Source of the DNA: Candidatus Barnesiella excrementigallinarum
Lineage (GTDB): Bacteria > Bacteroidota > Bacteroidia > Bacteroidales > Barnesiellaceae
Reading direction: 5' to 3'
NCBI GenBank assembly: GCA_019114445.1
Contig: DXFL01000022.1
Span: 1-34,617, forward strand
Length of the DNA stretch: 34,617 nucleotides
Below the pieces are notes generated by a model, which saw only the letters and a list, made by a program, of their open reading frames with translations, was not told the DNA's origin and made no database searches. Shown here in pieces: positions 1-7,741 of the stretch (position 1 is the stretch's first letter; each line of letters starts with the position of its first letter). The position numbers were made by a program, and so were the translations under genes.

Positions 1-170
1 GTTGTATATCTTGTTTTTATTTCTTTTTTTCCCTCGAAAAGTGCCCCGGCCGAAATTGACTTCTTACTCTACTTTGCTTGTACTACACTTGCTTCCTTCC
101 AATCTTTCAATGATCTTTATTTCCTCCCGCCCGCTACCGGATTCCCCGGCCCATTCGTTTGGCGAAAGTG
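1..170 (-). other. Probable 16S rRNA operon leader, reading leftwards out of the window
   Basis: No protein gene is supported here. On the minus strand the stretch downstream of the promoter at 174-206 is purine-rich and resembles the transcribed leader that precedes 16S rRNA in Bacteroidales. It has a boxA-like GATCATTGAAAG (complement of 104-115), then AAG/GTA-rich sequence, and finally an A-rich run ending in ATATACAAC at base 1. In this order such a run usually lies immediately before the GAAGAGTTTGATCC start of 16S rRNA. The rRNA gene itself is outside the window, so this rests on resemblance recalled from the family and not on seeing the gene. The alternative is the untranslated leader of another highly expressed gene. 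Confidence 0.6.
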
Positions 171-173
171 TTG

Positions 174-206
174 CAAAGGTACACCCTTTTCCCCTTTCCT
201 TCCAAA
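174..206 (-). promoter_or_regulatory. Strong Bacteroidota-type promoter, probably for an rRNA operon
   Basis: On the minus strand TTTG (203-206), a 21-base spacer and TACCTTTG (174-181) match the Bacteroidota sigma-ABfr consensus TTTG-N19..21-TAnnTTTG exactly. Three A-tracts lie just upstream on that strand (about 207-212, 220-225 and 231-237), like the UP-type element in front of rRNA promoters. Transcription would start near 170 and leave the window leftwards. The Nim-like gene upstream ends at 362 in the same direction, and I see no clear terminator between it and this promoter. Confidence 0.7.
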
Positions 207-361
207 TTTTTTATCAACTTTTTTTCGCCATTTTTTTCACTCACACATCAACTCCCTATCCCTCTGTGCTTTATAAACGATCAAAAAATTTATCAAATAT
301 TATAGACTTTCGGCTACATACGTTCGCACCCAATTGGTATTCTTGTCACAACAATCTACCG

Positions 362-850
362 CTATCGGCTTACTATCTTTTGCTTTCCACTATATTCATA
401 CAGGTCCAATCGTATGATTTCGGTGCGATAGAACGATTTCTCGGCGTATTTCAATCCTATGGTTAAATCGTCGGGAGAATATTTTTCCAATATAAGTTTC
501 AACGCGTGCATTCTTTCGTCGGCAGAGAGCCCCACTTGCGCCTTACATTTAACAACAATGCTTTCGTATGCTGTCGTAAATTTATTCGAGACAACATGGG
601 TTTTTCCCACCACACAAAAAGAGACTTGGGGGTGTTGCCGAATAGAGTCGAGTTTCTTCCCTTCGGGGGCACCATGCAAATAGATATAATCCTGCCCGTC
701 CCATACATAATTGACAGGTATGCCATAAGGTGCGCCTTCGGGAGAGAGCATGGACAACACACCATATTCCCCACTCTTTAACAGAGCCCGCGCGGCGGCC
801 TCATCGAGCAAACGATCTTGCCGACGTACTTTTGAATTGTTGTAAATCAT
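362..850 (-). CDS. NimA-like pyridoxamine 5'-phosphate oxidase family protein
   Basis: This 162-residue protein has the flavin-binding split-barrel fold of the pyridoxamine 5'-phosphate oxidase superfamily and is closest in motif to the 5-nitroimidazole reductase (Nim) group. Visible family motifs are RRQDRLLDEAAA near the N-terminus, EYGVLSM (28-34), YGIPVNYVWDG (42-52), LHGAPEGKKLD with His59, and VSNKFTTAYESIVV in the middle. His59 aligns with the active-site histidine described in Nim proteins. Such proteins bind FMN in the cytoplasm; some reduce nitroimidazole drugs, but many chromosomal homologues are of unknown substrate. It starts 9 bases after the coiled-coil gene and is probably the last gene of that operon. 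A role in metronidazole resistance cannot be concluded from sequence. Confidence 0.88.
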   Translation of the reverse strand: MIYNNSKVRRQDRLLDEAAARALLKSGEYGVLSMLSPEGAPYGIPVNYVWDGQDYIYLHGAPEGKKLDSIRQHPQVSFCVVGKTHVVSNKFTTAYESIVVKCKAQVGLSADERMHALKLILEKYSPDDLTIGLKYAEKSFYRTEIIRLDLYEYSGKQKIVSR

Positions 851-859
851 AGCGGTTAA

Positions 860-2413
860 CTACCAAAGCGACATTTGCGAAGAGTCGACCTGTTGTGCTT
901 TTTTCTGAGCCAACGCAGCTTGCTCCTCAGCCTCGCGTTTTTTCTTTTCTTCTTCTTTCCGTTTGGCAATCATCTCGGGGGTATCGGGTCTTGTAGGTAT
1001 CAACCAATTATCATCAAACAGATCGATTCCCGGAAAATCGTCATCGGGAGTTTCCTCTTTTTCTTCAAGAGGCATCGATTGGGCTTTCGCTTCGACCTTT
1101 TTTTCGGCCCGAGAGTTGGTTTTGGATTGTTTCGTTGTGGAAACAGTTTCGAAATTTATAACTGTTTTCTTCGACGGTGGTTCTGTGGGTTGTTCTTTTT
1201 CGGGAACCACCTGCGGCTGTTCGGGTTTCGGCTCGACGGCTTTCAATTTTTCTATCTGAGCCAAAAGTTCTTGCCGCTGATTCCGCAAAGCCTCGACCAT
1301 TGTATTGGCATTTTCCAAATCGGATTTGAGCGATTCTACCTCTTGATTATGTAAATTTTTACCGGCCTGTTCTAACGCTTTTTTTTGCGCCGTCAAATCG
1401 GCAAGGGAGTTTTTCAGTTGCGAGTTTTCGGTTTCGAGCGATTGCACCGCTGCCGCAAGCTGCGAGATTTTTTCTTCTTTCTGTACTTTTATCTGCTCAA
1501 ACTGCTCTATTTTAAGCGCAACTTCGTCCATTACAGCCAAACCTTTTTTCGCCTCGGATAATTGCTCTTCAAGAACCTGCATCTGTTCGAGCCGTTGTGA
1601 CAATTCCTTTTCCAATTTGCCCTGCTCTTGCCGAGAAGTATCCAAAAGCTGGGAAAGCTCAGCTACTTTTTGGTCGGATTGCTCGGCTTTCTCCTGAGCT
1701 TGTTGCAAATCGCCACGGAGTTGTTCTACCTGAGCCGTATTCGTTTGTTGCGTTTTAAGTTCGTTCCTCAGTTTTGTAACTTCTTCCCGAGCGGCATCCA
1801 CCTCGTCTTGATGGACATTGGAAACTTTCAGTTTATTCACCAAACTTTTGTTTTCGAGCTCGAACTGTTCTTTTTCGGCTTCCAACGTAGCGATACGAGT
1901 TTCCAATTCGTGTACCTTCTCGGTCACTGCTCTTTTTTGTCGTTCGGCACTCAATTGAGCGTTCTGCATGAGGTTGCGCTGCTCTTCCAGTTCTTTCATT
2001 TTAGCACGCGACTCTTCCACCTCTTTTGTCAAACTACGATGTTTTGTCTCCCACTTTCGGGCGGTATTTTCCTGAGCGTGTTCATTCACACTCTCTACAA
2101 ATTGTTTAAATGGTTCGCCCAAGCGTTCAAACAAATATTTTTTCTGTGCCTCTTTATCCAAAGCGGCTACGACATAATCGGGAAGAGAACGGTTAAGCAT
2201 CTCTACGATAACATCGAGCATAGATTCGGGCAGTTGACAATCGTCCGAATCTTCGATTTTCTGTTCGACAGGGGGATTTGCAGAAACATCGGTCTGTGTT
2301 TTTTCGCGCAGACACGCGTTTGTGATATTCTCGGCGGTATAGGGGTGCGATTCCTGTTCGTCATCCTCGCCAGAAAACCCAAATGCCTTTATTGTTTTCT
2401 TAAATATCGACAT
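860..2413 (-). CDS. Long coiled-coil protein of unknown function
   Basis: I do not recognise an enzymatic domain in this 517-residue protein. After a short acidic N-terminal part and a helical stretch (about 60-110), residues of roughly 110-395 form an almost unbroken heptad-rich coiled coil full of Glu, Gln, Lys and Leu. A proline/glutamate-rich linker follows (about 390-412). The tail ends with an acidic-aromatic motif, DDDFPGIDLFDDNWLIPT, and a charged helix. No signal peptide or membrane segment is visible, so it is probably cytoplasmic. It begins 3 bases after the stop of the receiver/PEP-synthase-like gene, which suggests translational coupling and a shared job, perhaps as scaffold or partner. 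It could be mistaken for an SMC-type protein, but it has no Walker motifs. Confidence 0.85.
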   Translation of the reverse strand: MSIFKKTIKAFGFSGEDDEQESHPYTAENITNACLREKTQTDVSANPPVEQKIEDSDDCQLPESMLDVIVEMLNRSLPDYVVAALDKEAQKKYLFERLGEPFKQFVESVNEHAQENTARKWETKHRSLTKEVEESRAKMKELEEQRNLMQNAQLSAERQKRAVTEKVHELETRIATLEAEKEQFELENKSLVNKLKVSNVHQDEVDAAREEVTKLRNELKTQQTNTAQVEQLRGDLQQAQEKAEQSDQKVAELSQLLDTSRQEQGKLEKELSQRLEQMQVLEEQLSEAKKGLAVMDEVALKIEQFEQIKVQKEEKISQLAAAVQSLETENSQLKNSLADLTAQKKALEQAGKNLHNQEVESLKSDLENANTMVEALRNQRQELLAQIEKLKAVEPKPEQPQVVPEKEQPTEPPSKKTVINFETVSTTKQSKTNSRAEKKVEAKAQSMPLEEKEETPDDDFPGIDLFDDNWLIPTRPDTPEMIAKRKEEEKKKREAEEQAALAQKKAQQVDSSQMSLW

Positions 2414-2416
2414 AAC

Positions 2417-5404
2417 TTATTCTTCTTTTTTATTTTCATGAGGTTCCAGTCCCGGCTTTGTCACCAAACCTTTCCCCTTACGACCATTTATCTCTATCAA
2501 CACGGGAGAATCGAACTTGACAATTCTCAAAAAATCGGACTCGTATACCGCCGGCAGACTATCCAAATAGGCTTCGTCGTAATAACCGTCGCCCGCAAAG
2601 GTATTTACCGTAAAATAGCCCACGCCGAACGAAGTCAGGTTCTGGAAGAAATGTGTTCCTTGACTGGGTTCTATCCTGTAATTGTCGAGCGCCGATTCCA
2701 CGATGAGCCGAGCCGCCGATATGTGAGGCCACTTCACCGGAATACCCAACGCATAGTCACTCGACCCCCATCGGCCGGGACCTATCAGTATATAGTTTTC
2801 TTCCCGTTCGGTAAAGGTACGATTTATTTTTTCTATTTCACGTGCAATATTCACATTATTTGACGACTTAAAGCTATTGGGCTTCACATAAACGATATGG
2901 TGTACATTGTCCATAACTCCGTGACCCAGTGCGGTATTGCTTTTAAGAATGGTCTTTTCGTCGGGCAAATCCATCACTTCGTCGCTAAGCATTTCCTTCA
3001 TATCGACGATAGGCCTAATTTGTAACCAGTAGACCGTACCGGGTGTGTTCCCTCCCACAGTAAGGTTTCCGGCAAACTCTATTTCTACGGGACGTCCCAT
3101 CTCCCGACTTCCCACCGTAAGCATGGAGTCGAGAATAGTAGCCAGCGGGAAAGCATTATGCGTGAGGATATTGGTAAAGGTTACCACTTTTCGGCCACCC
3201 TCGTAATAACCGTCGCGTATGATTTGATCGACAGGATCGTAAGTCGATACCATCAGGCGCAACGAATTGTCTTTTTCGGCATCGCGAATGGAGAGTTTCA
3301 GCAGGTTAAACCCATCGTCTATCGAAAAGGGTTTATCCCTACGCTTCATATCCAAAGCGTAAAAACGAGTTTGGGTATCTCTCAAAGCCAAATCGAGGGT
3401 GCTGGTTTGCAATATTTTACTGGGGTGCCGCGGAGAGAATCGCAGGCTGCGGCCTCCATCGACAATATATTTACCCAACCCCACAGCCAAATCGACTACA
3501 CCGTCTTCGGCTTTTTCGTCGTTGATGGGATAGTAGTTTATCGACCGCCCCACTCCGGCAAACGACGGATAATAGCGGTCGTTATATTGCGTACCGACAA
3601 CCTCTTGTAAAATGATAGCCATTTTCTCTTGATCGATCACGTTCGAAGTTGCTGTCATATAGGCTTTGCTGTCGGCATAAAAGACCGAAGCATATACGGC
3701 TTTTATCGCATCCAATAAAAGGCGCAACATCTCGTTCTTGTCGTCCAGCGCAGGGATCATATAGGTAGAATAGATTCCTGCAAAGGGTTGGTAGTGCGAG
3801 TCTTCCAAAAGGCTCGACGAACGCACGGCAATAGGTTTGCCCACGACATCGAAAAAGGCTAAGAAATCGGGCTTCAACTCTTCGGGGAGCTTCGCTTTAA
3901 GGAAGTGTTCCAAAATTTCTTCGTCCGAAATATCGGAAAGCGCAATCTGATAAAGGTTGTTGCTCTCCATAAAGGTATCGAATATATCGGTACACAACAC
4001 CACGGTTTTGGGTACCGTTACATTCACCCCCTCGATATCGTCGAATATGGGGTTACGCTTGATCATGGCATCGATAAATGCCAAGCCACGTCCCTTTCCT
4101 CCCAACGAACCGTTGCCTATACGGGCAAAATTGGAATATTTGTCGAAGCGGTCGCGTTTGAAAATGGCAACTACGCCCCGGTTTTTCATTTTACGATACT
4201 GTACTATCGCTTCGAAAATGAGTTGGCGAATTTCGGAAGTTTCGCTCAAATCGGTTATTTTTCGGGGCTGCAACGCCTCGGCCATAGGGAATATGGCTCG
4301 CGAATAAAGCCAGCGCGATATGTGATTCCGCGCGGCATGATAATAAAGCGACTCATCGGGAATAATGTCGATATTATCCTGCAAATCCTTCAAATTCTTG
4401 ATCGTAATGATAGGCTCGCCCGTATGAGGATTGATAAAGGTAAAATCGCCGAATCCAAAATTTTTCAGAATGGTTTTGCGTAAATCGACGGGGAGTTTCT
4501 TGGAGTTCTTATCCAGAAACGAAGCATTCAGCTTAATAGCGTCTTTGTGATTATCCCACTCCGACGACTCGATAATAAGCGGCAAATAGGGATCGCAAGA
4601 GCGCACATAAGAACAAAATTTTATACCGGCTTTCTTATCTTTTTCGCCATTATGCATAAAGGATACATCGGATATAATACCCAACATATTTCCCGAATAT
4701 TTCTCGTAAATAGCCATAGCCTCCTCGTAGGTCCTCGCCAACATTACCTTAGGCCGTCCCCGCATACGCAACATACGTTCATGCTCGTTCAAGGCCTCGG
4801 TCGAGAAAATCTGCGACTGCTTCAATACAAAATTATAGAGGTGCGGAAGTATGGAAGAATAGAATCGAATGGAGTCTTCGACCAAAAGAATAAGTTGTAC
4901 TCCCACCGAAGTAATATCGACCTCGGCATTCATCTTATCCTCTATCAGCTTTATAATAGCGACCAACAAATCGACATTGCCCAACCAACTGAACACATAA
5001 TCGACACCGCTCAAATCTTCTTTGGCAATACGCCTCGATACTTCGTGCGAAAAAGGAGTTAAAACTACAATGGGAATAGAGGGATACAGATGTTTCATCG
5101 CCTTTGCTTGCGTAAAGGTCTCGGAACAATCGACACCCGGCATCGTAATAATAAGGTCGTAACGCTTCGAAGCCAACTCCTCAAAAGCCTCCTCATTGGT
5201 AGTCACTTGTTTTACCCGGGGAGGAGAACTCAGATTCAAAGAGACATATTCAAAGTAGATTTGTTCTTCGACCCGCCCGTCTTCCTCCATAATAAAGGCA
5301 TCGTATCGGCTCGCAACAAGTAAGACATTAAAGACTCTTTTTTGCATTAAGTTAGCAAAAGAAGTGTCTTTAAGGTATAATTGATTCATATTCGGTCGAT
5401 TCAT
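2417..5404 (-). CDS. Receiver-like domains fused to a PEP-synthase/PPDK-type ATP-binding domain
   Basis: This 995-residue cytoplasmic protein starts with two response-regulator-like domains. The first (about 25-155) is degenerate: the aspartate expected after strand beta3 is Met88, and the acidic pair after beta1 is missing. The second (about 168-315) keeps the pocket: Glu176-Asp177, Asp246 in IISDVS, Ser280/281 and Lys299. Residues of about 430-800 look like the N-terminal nucleotide-binding domain of pyruvate phosphate dikinase/PEP synthase, with GGKGRGLAFI (435-444), VRSSSLLEDS (527-536) and LQIRPIV near its end. The swivelling phosphohistidine domain and the PEP-binding barrel of true PEP synthases are not recognisable; instead the C-terminus carries GPGRWGSSD and SQGTHFFQNL. 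PEP synthase activity is therefore doubtful and a regulatory role is possible. ATG at 5404 was taken; ATG at 5389 is an alternative. Confidence 0.85.
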   Translation of the reverse strand: MNRPNMNQLYLKDTSFANLMQKRVFNVLLVASRYDAFIMEEDGRVEEQIYFEYVSLNLSSPPRVKQVTTNEEAFEELASKRYDLIITMPGVDCSETFTQAKAMKHLYPSIPIVVLTPFSHEVSRRIAKEDLSGVDYVFSWLGNVDLLVAIIKLIEDKMNAEVDITSVGVQLILLVEDSIRFYSSILPHLYNFVLKQSQIFSTEALNEHERMLRMRGRPKVMLARTYEEAMAIYEKYSGNMLGIISDVSFMHNGEKDKKAGIKFCSYVRSCDPYLPLIIESSEWDNHKDAIKLNASFLDKNSKKLPVDLRKTILKNFGFGDFTFINPHTGEPIITIKNLKDLQDNIDIIPDESLYYHAARNHISRWLYSRAIFPMAEALQPRKITDLSETSEIRQLIFEAIVQYRKMKNRGVVAIFKRDRFDKYSNFARIGNGSLGGKGRGLAFIDAMIKRNPIFDDIEGVNVTVPKTVVLCTDIFDTFMESNNLYQIALSDISDEEILEHFLKAKLPEELKPDFLAFFDVVGKPIAVRSSSLLEDSHYQPFAGIYSTYMIPALDDKNEMLRLLLDAIKAVYASVFYADSKAYMTATSNVIDQEKMAIILQEVVGTQYNDRYYPSFAGVGRSINYYPINDEKAEDGVVDLAVGLGKYIVDGGRSLRFSPRHPSKILQTSTLDLALRDTQTRFYALDMKRRDKPFSIDDGFNLLKLSIRDAEKDNSLRLMVSTYDPVDQIIRDGYYEGGRKVVTFTNILTHNAFPLATILDSMLTVGSREMGRPVEIEFAGNLTVGGNTPGTVYWLQIRPIVDMKEMLSDEVMDLPDEKTILKSNTALGHGVMDNVHHIVYVKPNSFKSSNNVNIAREIEKINRTFTEREENYILIGPGRWGSSDYALGIPVKWPHISAARLIVESALDNYRIEPSQGTHFFQNLTSFGVGYFTVNTFAGDGYYDEAYLDSLPAVYESDFLRIVKFDSPVLIEINGRKGKGLVTKPGLEPHENKKEE

Positions 5405-5463
5405 CGCTATTCTGTCGTTTTAGGCTTACAAAATGCCATTTTATTTTTTATAAATTTATTGCT

Positions 5464-5471
5464 CAAAAGTA
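5464..5471 (-). promoter_or_regulatory. -7 promoter box for the receiver/PEP-synthase-like operon
   Basis: On the minus strand TACTTTTG matches TAnnTTTG and would start a transcript near 5460, about 56 bases before the ATG at 5404. No good TTTG element is visible at the -33 position, so confidence is moderate. It lies back to back with the gdhA promoter box. Confidence 0.45.
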
Positions 5472-5503
5472 GTAAAAAAAATTTTTTTATCCATATAAAT
5501 ATG

Positions 5504-5511
5504 TACATTTG
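5504..5511 (+). promoter_or_regulatory. -7 promoter box for gdhA
   Basis: TACATTTG matches the Bacteroidota -7 consensus TAnnTTTG. The predicted start near 5515 leaves a leader of about 65 bases before the gdhA ATG. The -33 region is only T-rich (TTT at 5482-5484, spacer 19) and lacks the final G. Confidence 0.5.
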
Positions 5512-5579
5512 CGATAAGAGAAACGAGCATTTCATCAAGAGATGCCGAACCAAGAATTTAACTTAACAATATCGCGACT

Positions 5580-6914
5580 ATGAACATCGAACACATCATG
5601 ACATCATTGGCGGCCAAACATCCCGGTGAGTCGGAGTATTTACAAGCGGTACACGAGGTGTTGCTCTCTATTGAAGAGGTTTATAACCAACACCCCGAAT
5701 TCGAAAAAGCCAAACTGATTGAGCGGCTTGTCGAACCGGACAGAATCATCACCTTCAAAGTACCCTGGGTAGATGACAACGGCGACATACAGGTAAATTT
5801 GGGGTACCGCGTACAATTCAATAACGCCATAGGCCCGTACAAGGGCGGCATCAGATTCCATGCCTCGGTAAATTTGTCGATTCTGAAATTCCTGGGGTTC
5901 GAACAGACTTTCAAAAATGCCTTGACTACACTCCCTATGGGTGGAGGTAAAGGTGGTTCCGATTTCAGTCCCCGCGGAAAATCCGACGCCGAGATCATGC
6001 GCTTTTGCCAAGCTTTCATGCTGGAATTGTGGCGCCACCTCGGCCCCGATACCGACGTTCCTGCCGGCGACATCGGCGTAGGCGGACGCGAAGTGGGCTA
6101 TATGTTCGGTATGTATAAAAAACTCACCCATGAACATACAGGTACATTTACCGGGAAAGGCCTCGAATTTGGCGGTTCGCTCATTCGCCCCGAAGCTACC
6201 GGTTATGGCGGTCTCTACTTTGTCAAACAGATGTTGGCAACCAAAGGAATAGACATTGCAGGCAAGAGAATAGCCATCAGCGGCTTTGGTAATGTAGCTT
6301 GGGGTGCTGCCTCGAAAGCTACTCAACTCGGAGCCAAAGTGGTAACCATATCGGGACCCGACGGGTATGTATATGATCCCGACGGCATATCGGGCGAAAA
6401 AATCGATTATATGCTCGAACTGCGTGCTTCGGGCGAGGATATCGTTGCTCCCTATGCCGAGAAATACGGGGTACAATTCTTCCCCGGCAAACGCCCGTGG
6501 GAACAAAAAGTGGACATTGCCCTGCCGTGCGCCACACAAAACGAATTGGACGAAGAGGATGCCAAGAAACTGATCGAAAACGGCGTAATTTGCGTGGGCG
6601 AAATTTCCAATATGGGATGCCGTCCCGAAGCCATCGACCTATTTATCAAACACCGTATCATGTACGGGCCGGGCAAAGCTGTCAATGCCGGCGGTGTAGC
6701 CACATCGGGATTGGAGATGACCCAAAACGCCATGCACATTTCGTGGAGCGCCGAAGAGGTAGACCAACGTCTGCACCAAATCATGAGCGACATTCACGCA
6801 CAATGTGTGAAATATGGTACCGAACCCGACGGCTATATCAACTACATGAAAGGCGCCAATATTGCCGGATTCATGAAAGTTGCCCGAGCCATGATGGCAC
6901 AAGGTATTATCTAA
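5580..6914 (+). CDS. gdhA: NADP-type glutamate dehydrogenase
   Basis: This cytoplasmic hexameric-type enzyme interconverts glutamate with 2-oxoglutarate and ammonia, and in Bacteroidales it is the main route of ammonia assimilation. The 444-residue length is typical of small bacterial GdhA. Family motifs are clear: GPYKGGIRFH (85-94, Lys88), LPMGGGKGGS (118-127, catalytic Lys124), PAGDIGVGGREVG (161-173, catalytic Asp164), the Rossmann GFGNVAWGAA, and NAGGVATSGLEM near the C-terminus. It is a single-gene unit with its own promoter box upstream and a strong hairpin 22 bases after the stop. The cofactor is inferred from overall similarity to the NADP-dependent group; strict specificity cannot be read from sequence. 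Confidence 0.97.
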   Translation: MNIEHIMTSLAAKHPGESEYLQAVHEVLLSIEEVYNQHPEFEKAKLIERLVEPDRIITFKVPWVDDNGDIQVNLGYRVQFNNAIGPYKGGIRFHASVNLSILKFLGFEQTFKNALTTLPMGGGKGGSDFSPRGKSDAEIMRFCQAFMLELWRHLGPDTDVPAGDIGVGGREVGYMFGMYKKLTHEHTGTFTGKGLEFGGSLIRPEATGYGGLYFVKQMLATKGIDIAGKRIAISGFGNVAWGAASKATQLGAKVVTISGPDGYVYDPDGISGEKIDYMLELRASGEDIVAPYAEKYGVQFFPGKRPWEQKVDIALPCATQNELDEEDAKKLIENGVICVGEISNMGCRPEAIDLFIKHRIMYGPGKAVNAGGVATSGLEMTQNAMHISWSAEEVDQRLHQIMSDIHAQCVKYGTEPDGYINYMKGANIAGFMKVARAMMAQGII

Positions 6915-6936
6915 GACAAACAATCTTTCATTCCCA

Positions 6937-6973
6937 AAGCGGGGCGAGAACCGATCTCGGTTTCGCCCCGCTT
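6937..6973 (+). terminator. Hairpin terminator after gdhA
   Basis: The arms at 6937-6953 and 6958-6973 pair over 16 base pairs with one bulged G and a four-base loop (ATCT). The stem is very GC-rich (AAGCGGGGCG). The downstream T-tract is weak, which is common in this phylum. Confidence 0.75.
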
Positions 6974-6984
6974 CTTCATCAAAA

Positions 6985-7005
6985 ACGTCTTAGTCCCAAG
7001 ACTAA
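6985..7005 (-). terminator. Possible weak terminator after the GH30 remnant
   Basis: On the minus strand TTAGTC, a TTGG loop and GACTAA (6990-7005) form a six-base-pair stem, followed by GACGTTTTT. It sits downstream of the minus-strand glycosidase genes, so it could end their transcript. The stem is short. Confidence 0.4.
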
Positions 7006-7072
7006 AACAAGGTAATGATATGATATGTAGGGGAAGTACTAAACTGCCACGTATAAATCCACTATTAAAAAA

Positions 7073-7702
7073 CTATCTGATAAAAACCTTTCCCGAATAG
7101 CACTTCCCTTTCCCTTTTAGCCTAAATAGGCAACATTTGTCATCGGTATTTACCGGGAGCGACACCTCACGCACCTCTCCGGGAATGACTTCCCGGTACA
7201 GCAACTTACCGTCGAGGGTATAAAGTTCGGCACAATCGAATTGTCCTATACCACCCAAACGGATATTGAGCGATTCGCCTTTTTCGATAGGATTGGGACG
7301 ACACACTATACGGGGAGCCGATTCGGATTCGATAGCCGAATGTACCGGTGCTATATCATATATCATCGTAATAACCGATCTGTAAGGGATAGGAAAAAGC
7401 TCTCCATCGGTATAGGAGACTTGGTTGGCAACCCGCATCAAATCGATCAACGACGAGGTCCTGTATGTAGTTCTCGATTTAACCTCATAACCGTCCCACA
7501 CCTTTATGTCCGTAGATATTTGTTCGGTCTCCTTCCCCACATTGATATACACGGCCACCAGTTTCGTGGAGTCGGGACTGAGATAAGCACTGCCGAGAAT
7601 ACCCGACATATCGTCCGCACCCTCCAATTTAATTCGTTTATAGCCGGGACGAATAAACAGGCTGTAATTGCCCAAAGCCCAACAGCATATATCCTTTTTC
7701 AT
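7073..7702 (-). pseudogene. C-terminal remnant of a GH30 glycoside hydrolase with T9SS-like sorting domain
   Basis: The 209-residue frame has no signal peptide and no catalytic barrel. It opens directly with WALGNYSLFIRPGYKRI, the segment that in GH30 enzymes joins the end of the TIM barrel to the beta-sandwich side domain. The rest of the beta domain follows, ending with the PYRSVITMI strand. From about residue 130 (CRPNPIEKGESLNIR, then LYTLDGKLLY) it resembles a Por/type IX secretion C-terminal sorting domain. A complete GH30 protein is usually over 450 residues. Only 39 bases separate this frame from the upstream DUF4450 gene, so the missing part is not next to it. I infer a deletion remnant. 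If expressed, the product would lack the two catalytic glutamates and an export signal. Confidence 0.72.
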
Positions 7703-7741
7703 ATATAATTAAAATTTAAATACTTACAATCTACATTCTCT

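Noticed and set aside
2..466. 154-codon open frame from a TTG at base 2
   Set aside because: It overlaps the rRNA-type promoter and the 3' part of the Nim-like gene, and its product is low-complexity Phe/Leu/Ser.
1628..2863. 411-codon open frame on the plus strand
   Set aside because: It is antisense to the coiled-coil gene and crosses into the next gene; its Phe/Leu-rich product is the mirror of Lys/Glu codons.
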